From: Planctomycetota bacterium
Lineage (GTDB): Bacteria; Planctomycetota; SZUA-567; H5-PLA8
Length of the DNA stretch: 64,000 nt
Assembly (NCBI GenBank): GCA_027493525.1
Contig: JAOSKN010000001.1
Coordinates: 1,922,001 to 1,986,000, forward strand
Direction: 5' to 3'
Shown here one piece after another: positions 18,536 to 28,297 of the stretch; position 1 is the first letter of the stretch, and each line of letters starts with the position of its first letter. The position numbers were made by a program, and so were the translations under genes. The notes beneath the pieces are model-generated. The model worked only from the letters and a program-made list of their open reading frames with translations, had not been told where the DNA came from and searched no databases.

Positions 18536-19646
18536 TCACAGCTTGACGGCGCTAGACTTCGAGCCGGCGTCGATCTCCTTCGCGCTCAGTTCGGCGCGCT
18601 TGGCCTGGGACTGGAAGATCCCGTCGCTGATGAGGGCGACGTTCAGGGCCACGGCGGCGGTGGGATGGAGTTCGACCTTGCCCTGGAGCGCCGCGATCCA
18701 GTGGTGCTCGTTGCTGTCGTAGTACTTGTACTTCTCGTCGCAGCTCCGCCAGCGGGAGTCCACCAGGCCCAGCTCGACCTCGGCCTTGTACTCCACGTCG
18801 CCGGCGGCCGAGTAGAAGATCAGGGGCTTGGCCAGCTTGAGTCCGCCCTTGCTGCCGAGGATCTTGCTGCACTCCGAGCCGTCGTAATGGATCGCCCAGG
18901 ATTCCTCGATGACGAGCGTGATCCCGCCCTGGAGCCGGATGTAGCCGAGGCCCAGTTCTTCGACGCTGAAGTTCCCCGACTTGGCGCGGTCGGGGGTACA
19001 TGTCCAGCTCCTGGTGGGTCGAGCCGGTCACGGTGAGGACGTCGGGGTTGCCGAGCAGGTCCATCACCTGGGCCATGTGGTAGATGCCCATGTCGAAGAG
19101 CGCGCCGCCGGCGGCGATCTCCTTGTTCACGAAGGCCGGGGTGCCGTAGCCGTCGACCCAGGGGCGCCCGCGGCGGCGGAAGCCGAAGGAGCGCGCGTAA
19201 TAGAGCTTGCCCAGCGCGCCGTCCTTGATCAGCCGCCGCGCGACTTTGTGCTCGGGCGCGTAGAGCGTGTTCATCTGGATCTGGAGCATCTTGCCGGTGC
19301 GCCTGGAGGCCTCGTACATGGCCTTGGCGTCGGCGTAGCTGCCGGCCATGGGCTTCTCGCAGTAGACGTGCTTCCCGGCCTCCAGGCCCGCGATCGTGAC
19401 CGGGGCGTGCAGGTTGTTGTGGAGGCAGACGTCGACGGCCTGGATGTCGTCGCGCTTGAGGAGCTGCCGGAAGTCGCCGTAGACGTTCGGAGCCTTGAAC
19501 TGCTCGGCGACTTTCTTCGCCTCGGCCTCGTTGAGGTCCGCGACCGCGACGATCTCGACGTCGTCGGGGAACTCCTGATAGCGCTTCAGGTGCGACTTGC
19601 CGATCATGCCCACGCCGATGACGCCGATTCGAACGCGCTCGCCCAT
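18536..19646 (-). CDS. Gfo/Idh/MocA-family oxidoreductase, frame broken once (G run at 18992-18996)
   Basis: The N-terminal ~215 residues (start 19646) show the NAD(P)-binding Rossmann motif IGVIGVGMIGKSHLKRY, the EKPMAGS motif of the family and the substrate-domain GGALFDMGIYHMAQVMDLLG. The C-terminal part (SVEELGLGYIRLQGG to EHHWIAALQG) is in another frame; deleting one base from the G5 run at 18992-18996 gives MYPDRAKSGNF and a 369-aa protein. Such enzymes oxidise or reduce sugars, inositols and similar polyols. It is one of three Gfo/Idh/MocA genes in the window. Confidence 0.9.
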
Positions 19647-19854
19647 GGTACGCCTCCCGCGGGGTGAAAGGGAATGGACGCCTCCATGCTGCCAGCCGCG
19701 GGCGCGACGTCAAACGACAGAACTCGGAGGTAGGAAATTCCAAACCGCAAGAACCAAGAACCAAACAAGCTCCAAACTGCAAACGGCAAAGCGCAATCAG
19801 AAGCGCTGATTCATGCCGTTTTCCGTTTGCGGTTTGTTTGGAATTGGGGATTTG

Positions 19855-19873
19855 GTAACCGTTCAGTCCCCTA
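19855..19873. repeat. IS66 left terminal inverted repeat
   Basis: It reads GTAACCGTTCAGTCCCCTA. Its partner at 21309-21327 in reverse complement differs at one base. The 8-bp target duplication lies immediately outside. Confidence 0.93.
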
Positions 19874-19915
19874 TGAAGGCTCATTTTTTACGTCACGCCA
19901 TCCGATACTGTATGT

Positions 19916-21319
19916 GTGCGCGAGCTTAAACCCAACCCGGCTTGTCCGAATTGCGCGGTGCTCCTGGCGCGGATCGAAGAATTGGAAGCCAAGCTGGAGC
20001 GGCTTTCCGAGCGCTTGAACCAGAATTCCTCGAACTCTTCCAAACCACCGTCGTCCGATGCGCCCTGGCAGAAGCCTCCAGCCGCCAAGAAGCCGAGCGG
20101 CCGCAAACCCGGCGGACAACCCGGACATCCGGGCCATCACCGTGTACGTTTGCCGCCCGAACGGGGCACGCACGTGGGCCATTACGTGCCGCATGTATGT
20201 GCGGAATGCCAAGCCCCCTAGTCTAAGCGGCCAGGGCCACACGATCCGCCTCCGACTTGGCATCAAGTCGCGGAGTTGCCGCCGCAGCCGGCCGAAATCA
20301 CCGAATACCAGGGGCACGCACGCACCTGTCCGTGCTGCGGCTGCCGCACCCGCGCGGAGATTCCGCCGGAGATTCAAGCCCATGCGCTGGGTCCCAACCT
20401 GGCGGCGGCGTTGTCGTATCTGAGTGGGCGTGGCCACGCCAGCAAGCGCAACGTCCAGGAACTCGCCGAGACCGTCTTTGGGGTCCCGCTATCCCTGGGC
20501 ACGGTGATCAAGCTCGAACACGAGATGAGCGGCGCGCTGGAAGGGCCTCACGCGCAGGCGCTGGCGGCCGTGCGTGGGGCGGCTTTCAAAAACGTGGATG
20601 AAACCGGCTGGGCGAAGGGTGGCAAGCTGTGTTGGCTGTGGGTGGCAGCCACGCGGAGCGTCGCAGCCTTTCAAATTCACGCCCACCGGGGTAAGGACGG
20701 CCTGAAGGCGTTGCTGGGGGCGTGTTGCGGCATCCTCGGCTCCGACCGCTGGGGCGCCTACGCGCACCTGCCGCCGCGGCAGCGGCAAATTTGCTGGGCG
20801 CACCTCAAGCGCGATTTTCAGAAGTTGATCGACCTGGGATCCGCGACACAACCGCTCGGCCGAGCGGGCCGCAAGACCGCCCGAGCGGTCTTTGCGGCCT
20901 GGAAGGATTTCAAAGACCGGCGTTGCGACCGTGCCGCGCTACACGTGCGGTTGCAACCGATACGCCTGCGTTTCCAGAGAACGCTCCGGCTCGGAAGCAG
21001 GGGCGCGGACCCCAAAACCAAGCGCTTTTGCAGACGCGTGCTGAAAGTCTACGACGCGCTGTGGACCTTCGCGGCCGTCGAAGGCATCGAACCGACCAAC
21101 AACCACGCCGAACGGATGTTGCGTCCGGCGGTGCTGTGGCGCAAAGGGAGCTTCGGCAATCACAGTACCGCAGGCTGCCGTTTCACCGAACGGATCTTGA
21201 CCACCGTGCAGACCTTGCGTTTGCAAAAGCGTCCCATCCTTGACTATCTGCGCAGGGCCTTGGCTGCTCACCGCACCGGCGCAAAGGCTCCGGCATTCCT
21301 TGCAGCGGTAGGGAACTGA
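19916..21319 (+). pseudogene. IS66 transposase (TnpC-like), interrupted by an in-frame TAG at 20219-20221
   Basis: A GTG at 19916 opens a 468-codon frame that is continuous except for one TAG. Before it lie the leucine-zipper-like coiled coil (LARIEELEAKLERLSERLNQ) and the NSSKPPSSD linker usual for IS66. After it lie the zinc-finger-like CPCCGCRTR and the DDE core: KNVDETGW, GSDRWGAYAHL and EPTNNHAERMLRP. The residues on both sides of the stop belong to one protein, so a point change (for example CAG to TAG) rather than a frameshift inactivated it. A stop read as an amino acid or a sequencing substitution cannot be excluded. Confidence 0.88.
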
Positions 21320-21327
21320 ACGGTTAC
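21309..21327. repeat. IS66 right terminal inverted repeat
   Basis: It reads TAGGGAACTGAACGGTTAC, the inverted partner of 19855-19873, and overlaps the last codons of the transposase frame. The target duplication GGGATTTG follows at 21328. Confidence 0.93.
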
Positions 21328-21419
21328 GGGATTTGCTGTTTGGATCCGGGCTCTTGCCGTTTGCAGTTTGCCTCCGGTTCCCGATACTGGAGGCACGCAC
21401 CTCAACCCGGGACCCGCAC

Positions 21420-22778
21420 ATGACCCGCACCAAGGCCCGCAAGACCAAAGGCGCTTCCACGCCCGCGAAGCGCGCGGCGCCCGCGAAACGCAAGCCCAGC
21501 GCGGCCGGCAACGCGGTGCTGCGCAAGGCCGCCGAGGCGCTGCCCGATCCGGCCAATTCGCCCTACTGCAGCATTCCGGAGGCGCTCGACGAGCTGCGGC
21601 AGGGGCGCATGATCGTGCTGACCGACGACGCGGACCGCGAGAACGAAGGCGATCTGGTCCTGCCGGCCGAGCACGTCACGCCCGAGGCGATCAACTTCAT
21701 GCTCCGCGAGGGGCGCGGGATGCTCTTCGTCGCGCTCGACGGGGCCGCCTGCGACCGCCTGAACCTGCCCTTCCAGACGGCGGTGAACACGACCCAGCGC
21801 GGCACGGCCTACACGATCACGGTGGATGCGGCGGAGCGCTTCGGGATCACGACCGGGGTGAGCGCCTCCGACCGCGCGACGACGATCCGCAAGCTCGTGG
21901 AGCCCGGCGCGACGGCGGCGGACTTCGACCGGCCCGGGCACATCCAGCCGCTGCGGGCGCGCGACGGCGGGGTGCTGGTTCGCGCCGGGCACACCGAGGG
22001 CATGGTGGACCTGTGCCGCCTGGCCGGGCTGCGCCCCGGCGCGGTGGGCATCGAGGTGATGAACGCGGACGGGACCATGGCGCGCCTGAGCCACCTGGAG
22101 CTGTTCGCCGCCGAGCACAAGCTCAAGATCGCCTCCATCTCCGACCTGATCGAGTACCGCCGCACCAACGAGAAGCTCGTCGAGCACGTCGTGGACGTGG
22201 ACCTTCCGACGAAGTTCGGGCCGTTCCGCTGCCACGTTTACCAGTCCACGCTCTCCAGCGAGCATCACGTCGCGCTGGTGAAGGGCGAGATCCGCCCGGG
22301 CACAATCCAGAAGAAGCCCGTGGTGGTGCGCGTCCACAGCGAGTGCCTCACCGGCGACGCCTTTGGCAGCCTGCGCTGCGACTGCGGCGACCAGCTTCAG
22401 ACGGCGATGTCGATCGTGGCCACGCACGACCGCGGCGTGGTGCTCTACATGCGCCAGGAAGGGCGCGGGATCGGGCTCGTGAACAAGCTCCGCGCCTACC
22501 GGCTCCAGGACGGCGGCGCCGACACCGTGGAGGCGAACAAGGCGCTGGGCTTCAGCCCCGATTTGCGCCGTTACGGCCTGGGCGCGCAGATCCTTTACGA
22601 CCTGGGGCTGCGCAAGCTGAAGCTGATCACCAACAATCCGCGGAAGATCGTCGGGCTCAACGCCTTCGGCCTGGAAGTGCTGGACCGCGTGCCGCTGAAG
22701 ATGCCCTCGAACCCCTCGAACCGGAACTACCTGCGCGCGAAGAAGAACAAGCTGGGGCACCTGCTGGACGACGTCTGA
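21420..22778 (+). CDS. ribBA: Bifunctional 3,4-dihydroxy-2-butanone-4-phosphate synthase / GTP cyclohydrolase II
   Basis: This 452-aa protein carries out two first steps of riboflavin synthesis. After a Lys/Ala/Pro-rich extension of ~40 residues comes the DHBP synthase domain (DDADRENEGDLVLPAEH; RAGHTEGMVDLCRLAGLRP). The GTP cyclohydrolase II domain follows (HSECLTGDAFGSLRCDCGDQ with the zinc Cys residues; YMRQEGRGIGLVNKLRAYRL; YGLGAQILYDLG). The ATG at 21420 is used because upstream residues lie in repeat DNA next to the IS element. No other rib genes are adjacent and I see no FMN riboswitch in the short leader. Confidence 0.95.
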   Translation: MTRTKARKTKGASTPAKRAAPAKRKPSAAGNAVLRKAAEALPDPANSPYCSIPEALDELRQGRMIVLTDDADRENEGDLVLPAEHVTPEAINFMLREGRGMLFVALDGAACDRLNLPFQTAVNTTQRGTAYTITVDAAERFGITTGVSASDRATTIRKLVEPGATAADFDRPGHIQPLRARDGGVLVRAGHTEGMVDLCRLAGLRPGAVGIEVMNADGTMARLSHLELFAAEHKLKIASISDLIEYRRTNEKLVEHVVDVDLPTKFGPFRCHVYQSTLSSEHHVALVKGEIRPGTIQKKPVVVRVHSECLTGDAFGSLRCDCGDQLQTAMSIVATHDRGVVLYMRQEGRGIGLVNKLRAYRLQDGGADTVEANKALGFSPDLRRYGLGAQILYDLGLRKLKLITNNPRKIVGLNAFGLEVLDRVPLKMPSNPSNRNYLRAKKNKLGHLLDDV

Positions 22779-23092
22779 CGGGCGACAAGCGGCTTATGGC
22801 TTCGCTGAAGCATGGCGCGGGACCGCGGCTCATCGAATGCCCGCGGCTGAGGGACTCCGTGTGCTGAACCGCGGGCCATCCGGAGTCCGCAGTCAGGTGG
22901 ATGAGCTTGCGCAAGAGGGTTCTTATGCCGAACCGCATAAGACGCCAAATTGAATTCTCTTGTTAACCACAAACGGCGATTATACAAGGAAACGGGCTAA
23001 CCTAACCCCGATTCCCCGGGGCGTGATAGGTGGACACTCCACACCGTGTTGGGGGTGTTTGAAGGGTCCGCCCAAACAGTGTTGGGCCGGCC
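22779..23092. other. Intergenic stretch without a recognised gene
   Basis: No convincing coding sequence is seen. The stretch has a GC-rich first half and an AT-richer middle (AATTGAATTCTCTTGTTAACC), then two direct copies of GTGTTGGG near 23050 and 23082 just before a short gene remnant. Confidence 0.5.
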
Positions 23093-23233
23093 ATGTCGAA
23101 CCCGCGGAAGCTCCAAGTCGGCGACCACATCCGCTTCGTTCGTTTGCCCGACGAATGGAGCAAGCCCAACTACCAAGTGAATGCTGAGAGCGTCGAGTTC
23201 ATGACGGCTCTCATCGAACGCGGGCGCTCGTCC
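23093..23233 (+). pseudogene. N-terminal remnant of a small conserved protein
   Basis: The ATG at 23093 opens MSNPRKLQVGDHIRFVRLPD and continues through VEFMTALIERGRSSRV. This KLQVGDhIRFv-LP-EW pattern looks like the start of a ~90-aa family I associate with planctomycete genomes, in which a conserved aromatic/Trp-rich second half follows. Here the sequence after RGRSSRV no longer fits and runs into a short ATTGCGG repeat (23280) and the end of a convergent gene. It is probably a truncated, non-functional copy. The family link is from memory and needs a search. Confidence 0.4.
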
Positions 23234-23326
23234 CGCGTTTGCCGCGCCGGACGCAACGTTGATCGAATTGGACATCCTGATTGCGGATTGCGGTATCTCC
23301 GGCGCGGGCGAAAGCTGCCGCGGAGC

Positions 23327-24793
23327 CTACGCCGGCCAGGGCAGCCAGACGGTGGTACCGGGGCCGAGCCGTGCGCGCGCGGGAACGGCGCCCTCGTCGG
23401 CGCGGGCGAGGGTGAGTCCCAGGCGCAGGCGTTCGCCGCGGAAGACGCGGTGGTAGAGCGGATTGATCTCCACGTTGAGCGTGACGCGCTGGCCGTCCGC
23501 GAGCGCTTCGTAGCGGTCGTGCGGATGCCACGGGACGATGCACTGGCCGCCGGCGCCGCGTTCGCTGCGCTCGAGGTCCACCGCGCGGTGCGCGGCGCGG
23601 AGCCGGCCTTCGGTGAGCTGTTGCACGGTCCCGTCGGCCCGCACCACCGAGAGCCGCGCGTGCAGTTCCACGTCTTCGCAGCCGAAGACGGTCAACTCCG
23701 CTTCCAGCCCCACGGAGCCGCCCAGGTCCACGTCCTCGGCGAAGGGTTCGCCGTCGAAGGTCGTGTCTTCGCCCCATTGGCCCATGCCCGAGCCGGCATC
23801 GTAGGCGAATTGCTTCTTCGGATTCGGCGCCCCCGGGACGACGCGGAGGTCGGTGACGACGCGCGCGTCCCGTTCGCGCGCGAGCGGACGCCAGGCGCGC
23901 CAGGGGATGCGCCGCGTATCGAACCAGTCTTCGAAGTCCCGCCACTCCTCGGCCCCGGTGAGGAAGAGGCGGACTCGGTTGCCCGCGGTCGGGTCGGCGC
24001 CCTTTTTGTCGAACCAGTGGGCGAACCAGGGCAGTTGATCGGCATGGTTGCCGGGATGGTCCGAGTGCCCCCACGCGCCGATCACGAGGCGTTTGGGGCC
24101 CTGGAGCAGCCGAAAGGCGCGAACCGTGCTGCGCAGGAAGTAATCGTGCCAGCCGCCCATGCACATCACGGGCACTTCGATGTTGGAAAGGACGTACTCG
24201 GGCGAGCGCGCGCGGTGCTTGGGGTTGTCCAGCGGATCGTCCATGATTTCGAGGTAGTACTCGGAAAGGCCGCGCCGTTCGGTCTCGCGGTGCTGGGAAT
24301 TGAGGAACGTCGCGGCGCCCCAGCCGATGTGGGAACGGATGCCGCCGCGCCGGTAGCAGTCGCGGTAGGTGTCCATGAACGCGACGCTGGGGGTGATGAA
24401 GCGCAGCGCGCGCGGGCGTTTCGCGGCGACCAGGAGCTGATTGGCGCCGCAGTAGGAGCCGCCCATCAGGCCCACCTGTCCGGTGCAGAAAGGCTGCCGT
24501 CCGATCCATTCCACCAGTTCGGCGCCGTCCTGAATCTCCCGGCCGGAGAGCAGGCCGTGATACGAGGCGTTCGACCCGCCAAAGCCGCGCACATCGGCAA
24601 GAAAATAGTCGTAGCCTGCCGCGTTGACCCAGTGGCCGGTCTCGCGGTTCCGCTCCTTCCGGTAGGGCGTCATGCTCAGGATCGCCGGCGCGGGCGAGCG
24701 GGCGGCGGGGTAGCGCAGGACCGAGATCATCGAACCGTCGCTGACGGGGACTTCGAGAAGTTGAGGCTCGGCGGCCGGAACAGGCTGGGACAT
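23327..24793 (-). CDS. CocE/NonD-family alpha/beta hydrolase (X-Pro peptidase-like)
   Basis: This 488-aa protein has the CocE/X-Pro dipeptidyl-peptidase layout. The alpha/beta hydrolase core carries the nucleophile Ser ~113 in LMGGSYCGANQ, an acid in GGWHDYFL (~Asp 217) and the His motif GAWGHSDHPGN (~240). A C-terminal jelly-roll domain follows (DVDLGGSVGLEAELTVFG; PLYHRVFRGERLRL). Members cleave acyl esters, beta-lactam side chains or Xaa-Pro peptides. No signal peptide is seen, so a cytoplasmic role is likely. Substrate is unknown. Confidence 0.88.
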   Translation of the reverse strand: MSQPVPAAEPQLLEVPVSDGSMISVLRYPAARSPAPAILSMTPYRKERNRETGHWVNAAGYDYFLADVRGFGGSNASYHGLLSGREIQDGAELVEWIGRQPFCTGQVGLMGGSYCGANQLLVAAKRPRALRFITPSVAFMDTYRDCYRRGGIRSHIGWGAATFLNSQHRETERRGLSEYYLEIMDDPLDNPKHRARSPEYVLSNIEVPVMCMGGWHDYFLRSTVRAFRLLQGPKRLVIGAWGHSDHPGNHADQLPWFAHWFDKKGADPTAGNRVRLFLTGAEEWRDFEDWFDTRRIPWRAWRPLARERDARVVTDLRVVPGAPNPKKQFAYDAGSGMGQWGEDTTFDGEPFAEDVDLGGSVGLEAELTVFGCEDVELHARLSVVRADGTVQQLTEGRLRAAHRAVDLERSERGAGGQCIVPWHPHDRYEALADGQRVTLNVEINPLYHRVFRGERLRLGLTLARADEGAVPARARLGPGTTVWLPWPA

Positions 24794-24899
24794 CGAAGGC
24801 GCTCCCGGGATCGAGACGAGACTGAGCCGGCGCGGGCCGCAGGCGGCCGCATCCGCAATGCGCCTATTCTGGCCTTTCCGCCACGGCTCTGCCAGTGGT

Positions 24900-26549
24900 T
24901 CAGGGCTTCGCCGGGGGAGGCGATCCCCACTCGAACGCGCCGATATCCGGCCGGGCGCCGTAGAGCACGCGCGCGCCGTCGGATTTCTTGAAGAGCCAGA
25001 CCGGCGCGCCGGCCTTGGCTTCCTTGGGCAGCGGCGCGGCGAGGGTGAGCGTCTGCGTGGCGTAGTCGATGGCCGCGAGCTGGGCCGCGTTCTCGGCCTC
25101 GCCCACGGCGATCCAGTCGGGCTGCACGCCGGCCCAGCCGGCCTGGAAGAATCCGGCGTCGGCCACCTTGAGCGCGACCTCTTTCCCGGCGTCGGCCGCC
25201 AGCGTGGTGAGCGGGCCGCCGGCCTCGCGCGCGGGCGAGGCGTCCTGCAGCGCCAAGTCGTCGTTCATGGCGTCGCCGTCGTCGGAGTAGGCCGCGAAGA
25301 GCGGGTCTTTGTCGCGGACCCCGTGCCGGTCGGTCCCTTCCGGAACGGGATACTCGGGGTTCCACCCGCCTTCGGTCGCGCCGTGGTAAGCCAGGTTGTA
25401 ATCGAACCAGGTTTCCGGGGTGAGCGTCTTGTCCGTGAGGTACAGATTCCGGGCGCTGCCCGAGGCATGGCAGAAGAGGTTGTTGAGCACCACGCCGGAA
25501 CCGCCATGCCAAATGGCCACCGCCGCGCTGTTCTTGTGAGCTCGAGCCGAGCCGTTGGTCCGCACGACGGTATTGTGGTACGCCCGCGCCTGCTTGTAGC
25601 CGCCCTGGACGGCCAGGAAGCAGGAATCGATCCCGTTGACGACGTTGTAGCGCAGCGTCACGTTCGAGGGGAAGACGCCCTGCTTCGTGTCGGCCTCGAA
25701 GAGCGCGAAGTGGACGTTGAGCCCCTTCTCGTGGACGTTGTACATCCGGTTGCCCTCGATCAGGATGTGGCTGGAGCAGCCTTGGACGCCGTCGACGTGG
25801 GGTCCGTTGTCCCAATCGCTTTCGAGCACGTCCCTGAACACGTTGTTCCGGATCACGTGGAAGTCGCCGCCCCAGGAGATGACGAAATCCCCCACGTGGG
25901 AGAGGTCGTTCTCCTCGACGAGCAGGTGGGTTCCTTTGCCCATCGCGATGGCGGTGGTCGAGCCGTTCCCAAACCCCGGGAAGGAGATCGTGTTGCCCTT
26001 CACGAGCGTGCGCTCGGAAGGGGCCGGCCGGCTCAGGCGAATACCGGCCCCCGCCGTGTGGTGAATGTGGTTCCTCTCGATCTGCAGATCGCGGGTGTCC
26101 GATTCCATGATGCCGCAGCCCTGCGCGCGATTGTCGCCGGTGGTGTGGTGAATGTGGTTGTTGAGGATCCGCGAGCCGCGCGACGAGACGATCGCGATGC
26201 CGTCCTGCTTGGGTTGCCCGGGCGTGATCTCGAAGCCGTCGATCACGATATGATCCTGCTTGGCCACGTCGAAGCCCTGCATGACGACCTTGCCCTGGGC
26301 CTTGAAGACGATGGGCCGTTTGGGCGTGCCGGACTGCTTGACGGCGACGCGCTCGGCATAGACGCCTTCCTGAACCACGCCGACATCGCCGGGCTTGGCC
26401 GCGTCGGCGAAGGCCTGGATGCTCGTGAACTGTCCCGAGCCGTCCTTGCGGATCGCCAGCGTGCGCGCGGCGGCGGGCTGCCCCTCAGCGGCCAGCGCGC
26501 AGCAGCCGCACAGCGCCAGCAGGAACAAGCACCGTCTCTTGCATCGCAT
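24900..26549 (-). CDS. Secreted right-handed parallel beta-helix protein
   Basis: This 549-aa protein starts at the ATG at 26549, seven bases after AAGGAG. A signal peptide is clear (RRCLFLLALCGCCALAAEG). The mature part begins with TLAIRKDGSGQFTSIQAFAD and VVQEGVYAERV, the opening of pectate-lyase-like and DUF1565 beta-helices. NNHIHHTTGDN, ERNHIHHTAGAGIRL, EENDLSHVGD and RNNVFRDVLE rungs continue the solenoid. The C-terminus (RVLYGARPDIGAFEWG) is the standard end of such proteins. A polysaccharide lyase or hydrolase role is plausible, but no catalytic set is recognisable. Confidence 0.88.
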   Translation of the reverse strand: MRCKRRCLFLLALCGCCALAAEGQPAAARTLAIRKDGSGQFTSIQAFADAAKPGDVGVVQEGVYAERVAVKQSGTPKRPIVFKAQGKVVMQGFDVAKQDHIVIDGFEITPGQPKQDGIAIVSSRGSRILNNHIHHTTGDNRAQGCGIMESDTRDLQIERNHIHHTAGAGIRLSRPAPSERTLVKGNTISFPGFGNGSTTAIAMGKGTHLLVEENDLSHVGDFVISWGGDFHVIRNNVFRDVLESDWDNGPHVDGVQGCSSHILIEGNRMYNVHEKGLNVHFALFEADTKQGVFPSNVTLRYNVVNGIDSCFLAVQGGYKQARAYHNTVVRTNGSARAHKNSAAVAIWHGGSGVVLNNLFCHASGSARNLYLTDKTLTPETWFDYNLAYHGATEGGWNPEYPVPEGTDRHGVRDKDPLFAAYSDDGDAMNDDLALQDASPAREAGGPLTTLAADAGKEVALKVADAGFFQAGWAGVQPDWIAVGEAENAAQLAAIDYATQTLTLAAPLPKEAKAGAPVWLFKKSDGARVLYGARPDIGAFEWGSPPPAKP

Positions 26550-26672
26550 CGCATGGCTCCTTGCCGAGAGTCGCTTCGATCCGACTTCCGTGTCGCCGGC
26601 CGGACCGAGGTTCCTCACGGAACGTTTTTTTCAACTCCGCCTGGCGCCGCCCCGCAGCTTGGGGCCCGCCGC

Positions 26673-27516
26673 CTAATCGGCCCCGACGCCCGTCATCCAC
26701 TTGAGCACGTCGCAGTGCCGCGCGACCGTGCCTTCGACGATCCGTTCGTCCACGCGCTTCACGCCGGGCCGCTGCGCGGCCTTTTTCGGCCAGGACCGCG
26801 GTTTCCAGGCGAATGCGAACCGTCAGCGGCAGGGCCGGCTTGAAGGGCGGGAACGCGCCGGCGCGGGCGCGTTCGACGGCCAAGGCCACGCGCTCCGCGG
26901 TGAGCCGCCGCGCGGCCTCGGGCGAAGGCCCCGTGCAGAGGTCCGGCGTGAGCGCGCGCTTGACGGCCACGGTGACGGTCTCGGGGAACTGCTCGGCGAC
27001 TTCCCGAGCCATCGCCTCGTCGCCTTGCGCCAGGATCAGCGGTACGTCCCAGTGCCCCGCGTAGCAGGCCTCGAGCCCTACTTCGCCCACGCTCTGCCCG
27101 TTGATCCACACATCGAGCCAGGCCGGACCTTGGGTATGAGGCAGGAAGGCGTCCGGCGCGCCCGCCTTGGCGTGGTGGCCGAGCAGCATCAGGCCGTCGA
27201 CGCTCCGGTCGAAGCCCGGCAGGAAGCGGCGGCCCAAGCCGTAACGCACCGTGGACCGGACGTGGTAGGTGACGCGCGCATCGGCCAGCAGGTCCACGAC
27301 GCGGATGTTCTCCCCGCCGTGATGGGTGTCGCAGACGATGACCGAGTCGGCGCCGGCCTCCAGGGCCGCCGCGACCGCCGAATTGACGTCGGCGATGAGC
27401 AGGCGCTGGCCTTCCTCGGCCGCCTCTTGCCGCACGCCGGGTTCCCAGAACCAGACCTGTTCTCGCGTGAAGAGCCCGCTGACGCCTTCCATGTCCCAGA
27501 GCATGTAGATCTTCAT
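26673..27516 (-). CDS. M55-family D-aminopeptidase (DppA-like), frame broken once (T run at 26782-26786)
   Basis: The N-terminal ~240 residues carry the M55 metal and active-site motifs: MLWDMEGVSG (DxE), VIVCDTHHGGENI and LMLLGHHAKAGAPDAFLPHT. The tail is in another frame; removing one base from the T5 run at 26782-26786 gives AEKAAQRPGVKRVDERIVEG and a natural end (MTGVGAD, stop 26673-26675), total 280 aa. Members are zinc D-amino-acid peptidases that may recycle D-Ala peptides from the cell wall. It stands alone between the beta-helix gene and a gene-poor stretch. Confidence 0.88.
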
Positions 27517-27798
27517 CGCGCGGCGGGCCCCCCGGGAGCGTACCCCCTCATCGAAACTACACTGGGGCTCCGAACCGTTCCGTGGAAAGTAGCTGCCAAT
27601 TCTTACGCCCGGCGGGAGCGCCGGCTTGCAGCGGCCGCGCGCGCGCCGGCCGAGCCAGTTCTCCAGGTCTAAGCCACGGAAGCGTTTAACAAAATGCCGC
27701 GGATGCGGTCCACCGGGGCGGGGTGCGCCTGGTCGCGTTTGGTTGGCTGGACGATCCGGAATGCGGTTTGAAACGGGAACCCGCGCGCGGCTCGAGGG

Positions 27799-28085
27799 TT
27801 AGCTGAGAAATTCGGCCGGCGTGCGAATCCGGAGCCGGGGCGGGAACCGTAGAATCCGGCACGTCTTCGCGTTGAAAAGGCCATTCGAGGCCTCAACGCG
27901 CCGCGCCGAGGGAGCGCGCGCGGCAGTCGCCGGGGTGAGCCCCATGCGGCGGTGGAAGGCGCGGGTGAAAGCCGCCGCGGAACCGAACCCGGCGCGCGCG
28001 GCGACCTGCTGGGCGAGGTCATGCCGCCCGGCATATCATGTAGATGGTCGAGGAACTGAGACTCCAGATGGCAAGCAAGCGCCAT
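27799..28085 (-). pseudogene. AraC-family regulator, C-terminal fragment
   Basis: Reading the minus strand, one frame gives HDLAQQVAARAGFGSAAAFTRAFHRRMGLTPATA, the second helix-turn-helix of an AraC protein, ending at a stop at 27799. Just upstream, in another frame, HLESQFLDHLHD resembles the start of the DNA-binding domain, so most of the first HTH is missing. No cupin precedes it. The fragment cannot be a working regulator. A possible N-terminal half lies beyond the BNR gene at 30629-30913. Confidence 0.65.
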
Positions 28086-28297
28086 GGCGGGGTATCCAAG
28101 TCAGGGACCGCTCCAGCCATGGAGGCAAGAGGTTTTCCGTAGTCCGATTGCCCACACGTTGCGAGATGGCGGCCTCGATACGGTCCCGAAGCGCCGGCCG
28201 AAGAGGTTGAGGAGAACTCCGGCGTCGGCGCACAAGCAGATTCTGCCTGGGCTGACCGGGCGCCGCCGGCTCGAAGACGGCGCCGAATGGAGAAGCA

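Larger units (their letters stand above)
19855..21327. mobile_element. IS66-family insertion sequence (ISBst12-like, transposase only)
   Basis: The 1,473-bp element is bounded by 19-bp terminal inverted repeats beginning GTAACCGTTCAGT (19855-19873 and 21309-21327, one mismatch) and flanked by an exact 8-bp direct repeat GGGATTTG (19847-19854 and 21328-21335). IS66 elements typically begin GTAA and duplicate 8 bp. Only a tnpC-like gene is present; the tnpA and tnpB accessory genes are absent, as in the ISBst12 subgroup. The clean duplication indicates a single simple insertion that is not very old. Confidence 0.95.

Noticed and set aside
21336..21419. FMN riboswitch before ribBA
   Set aside because: The leader is short, made of repeat DNA next to the IS element, and shows none of the conserved RFN segments.
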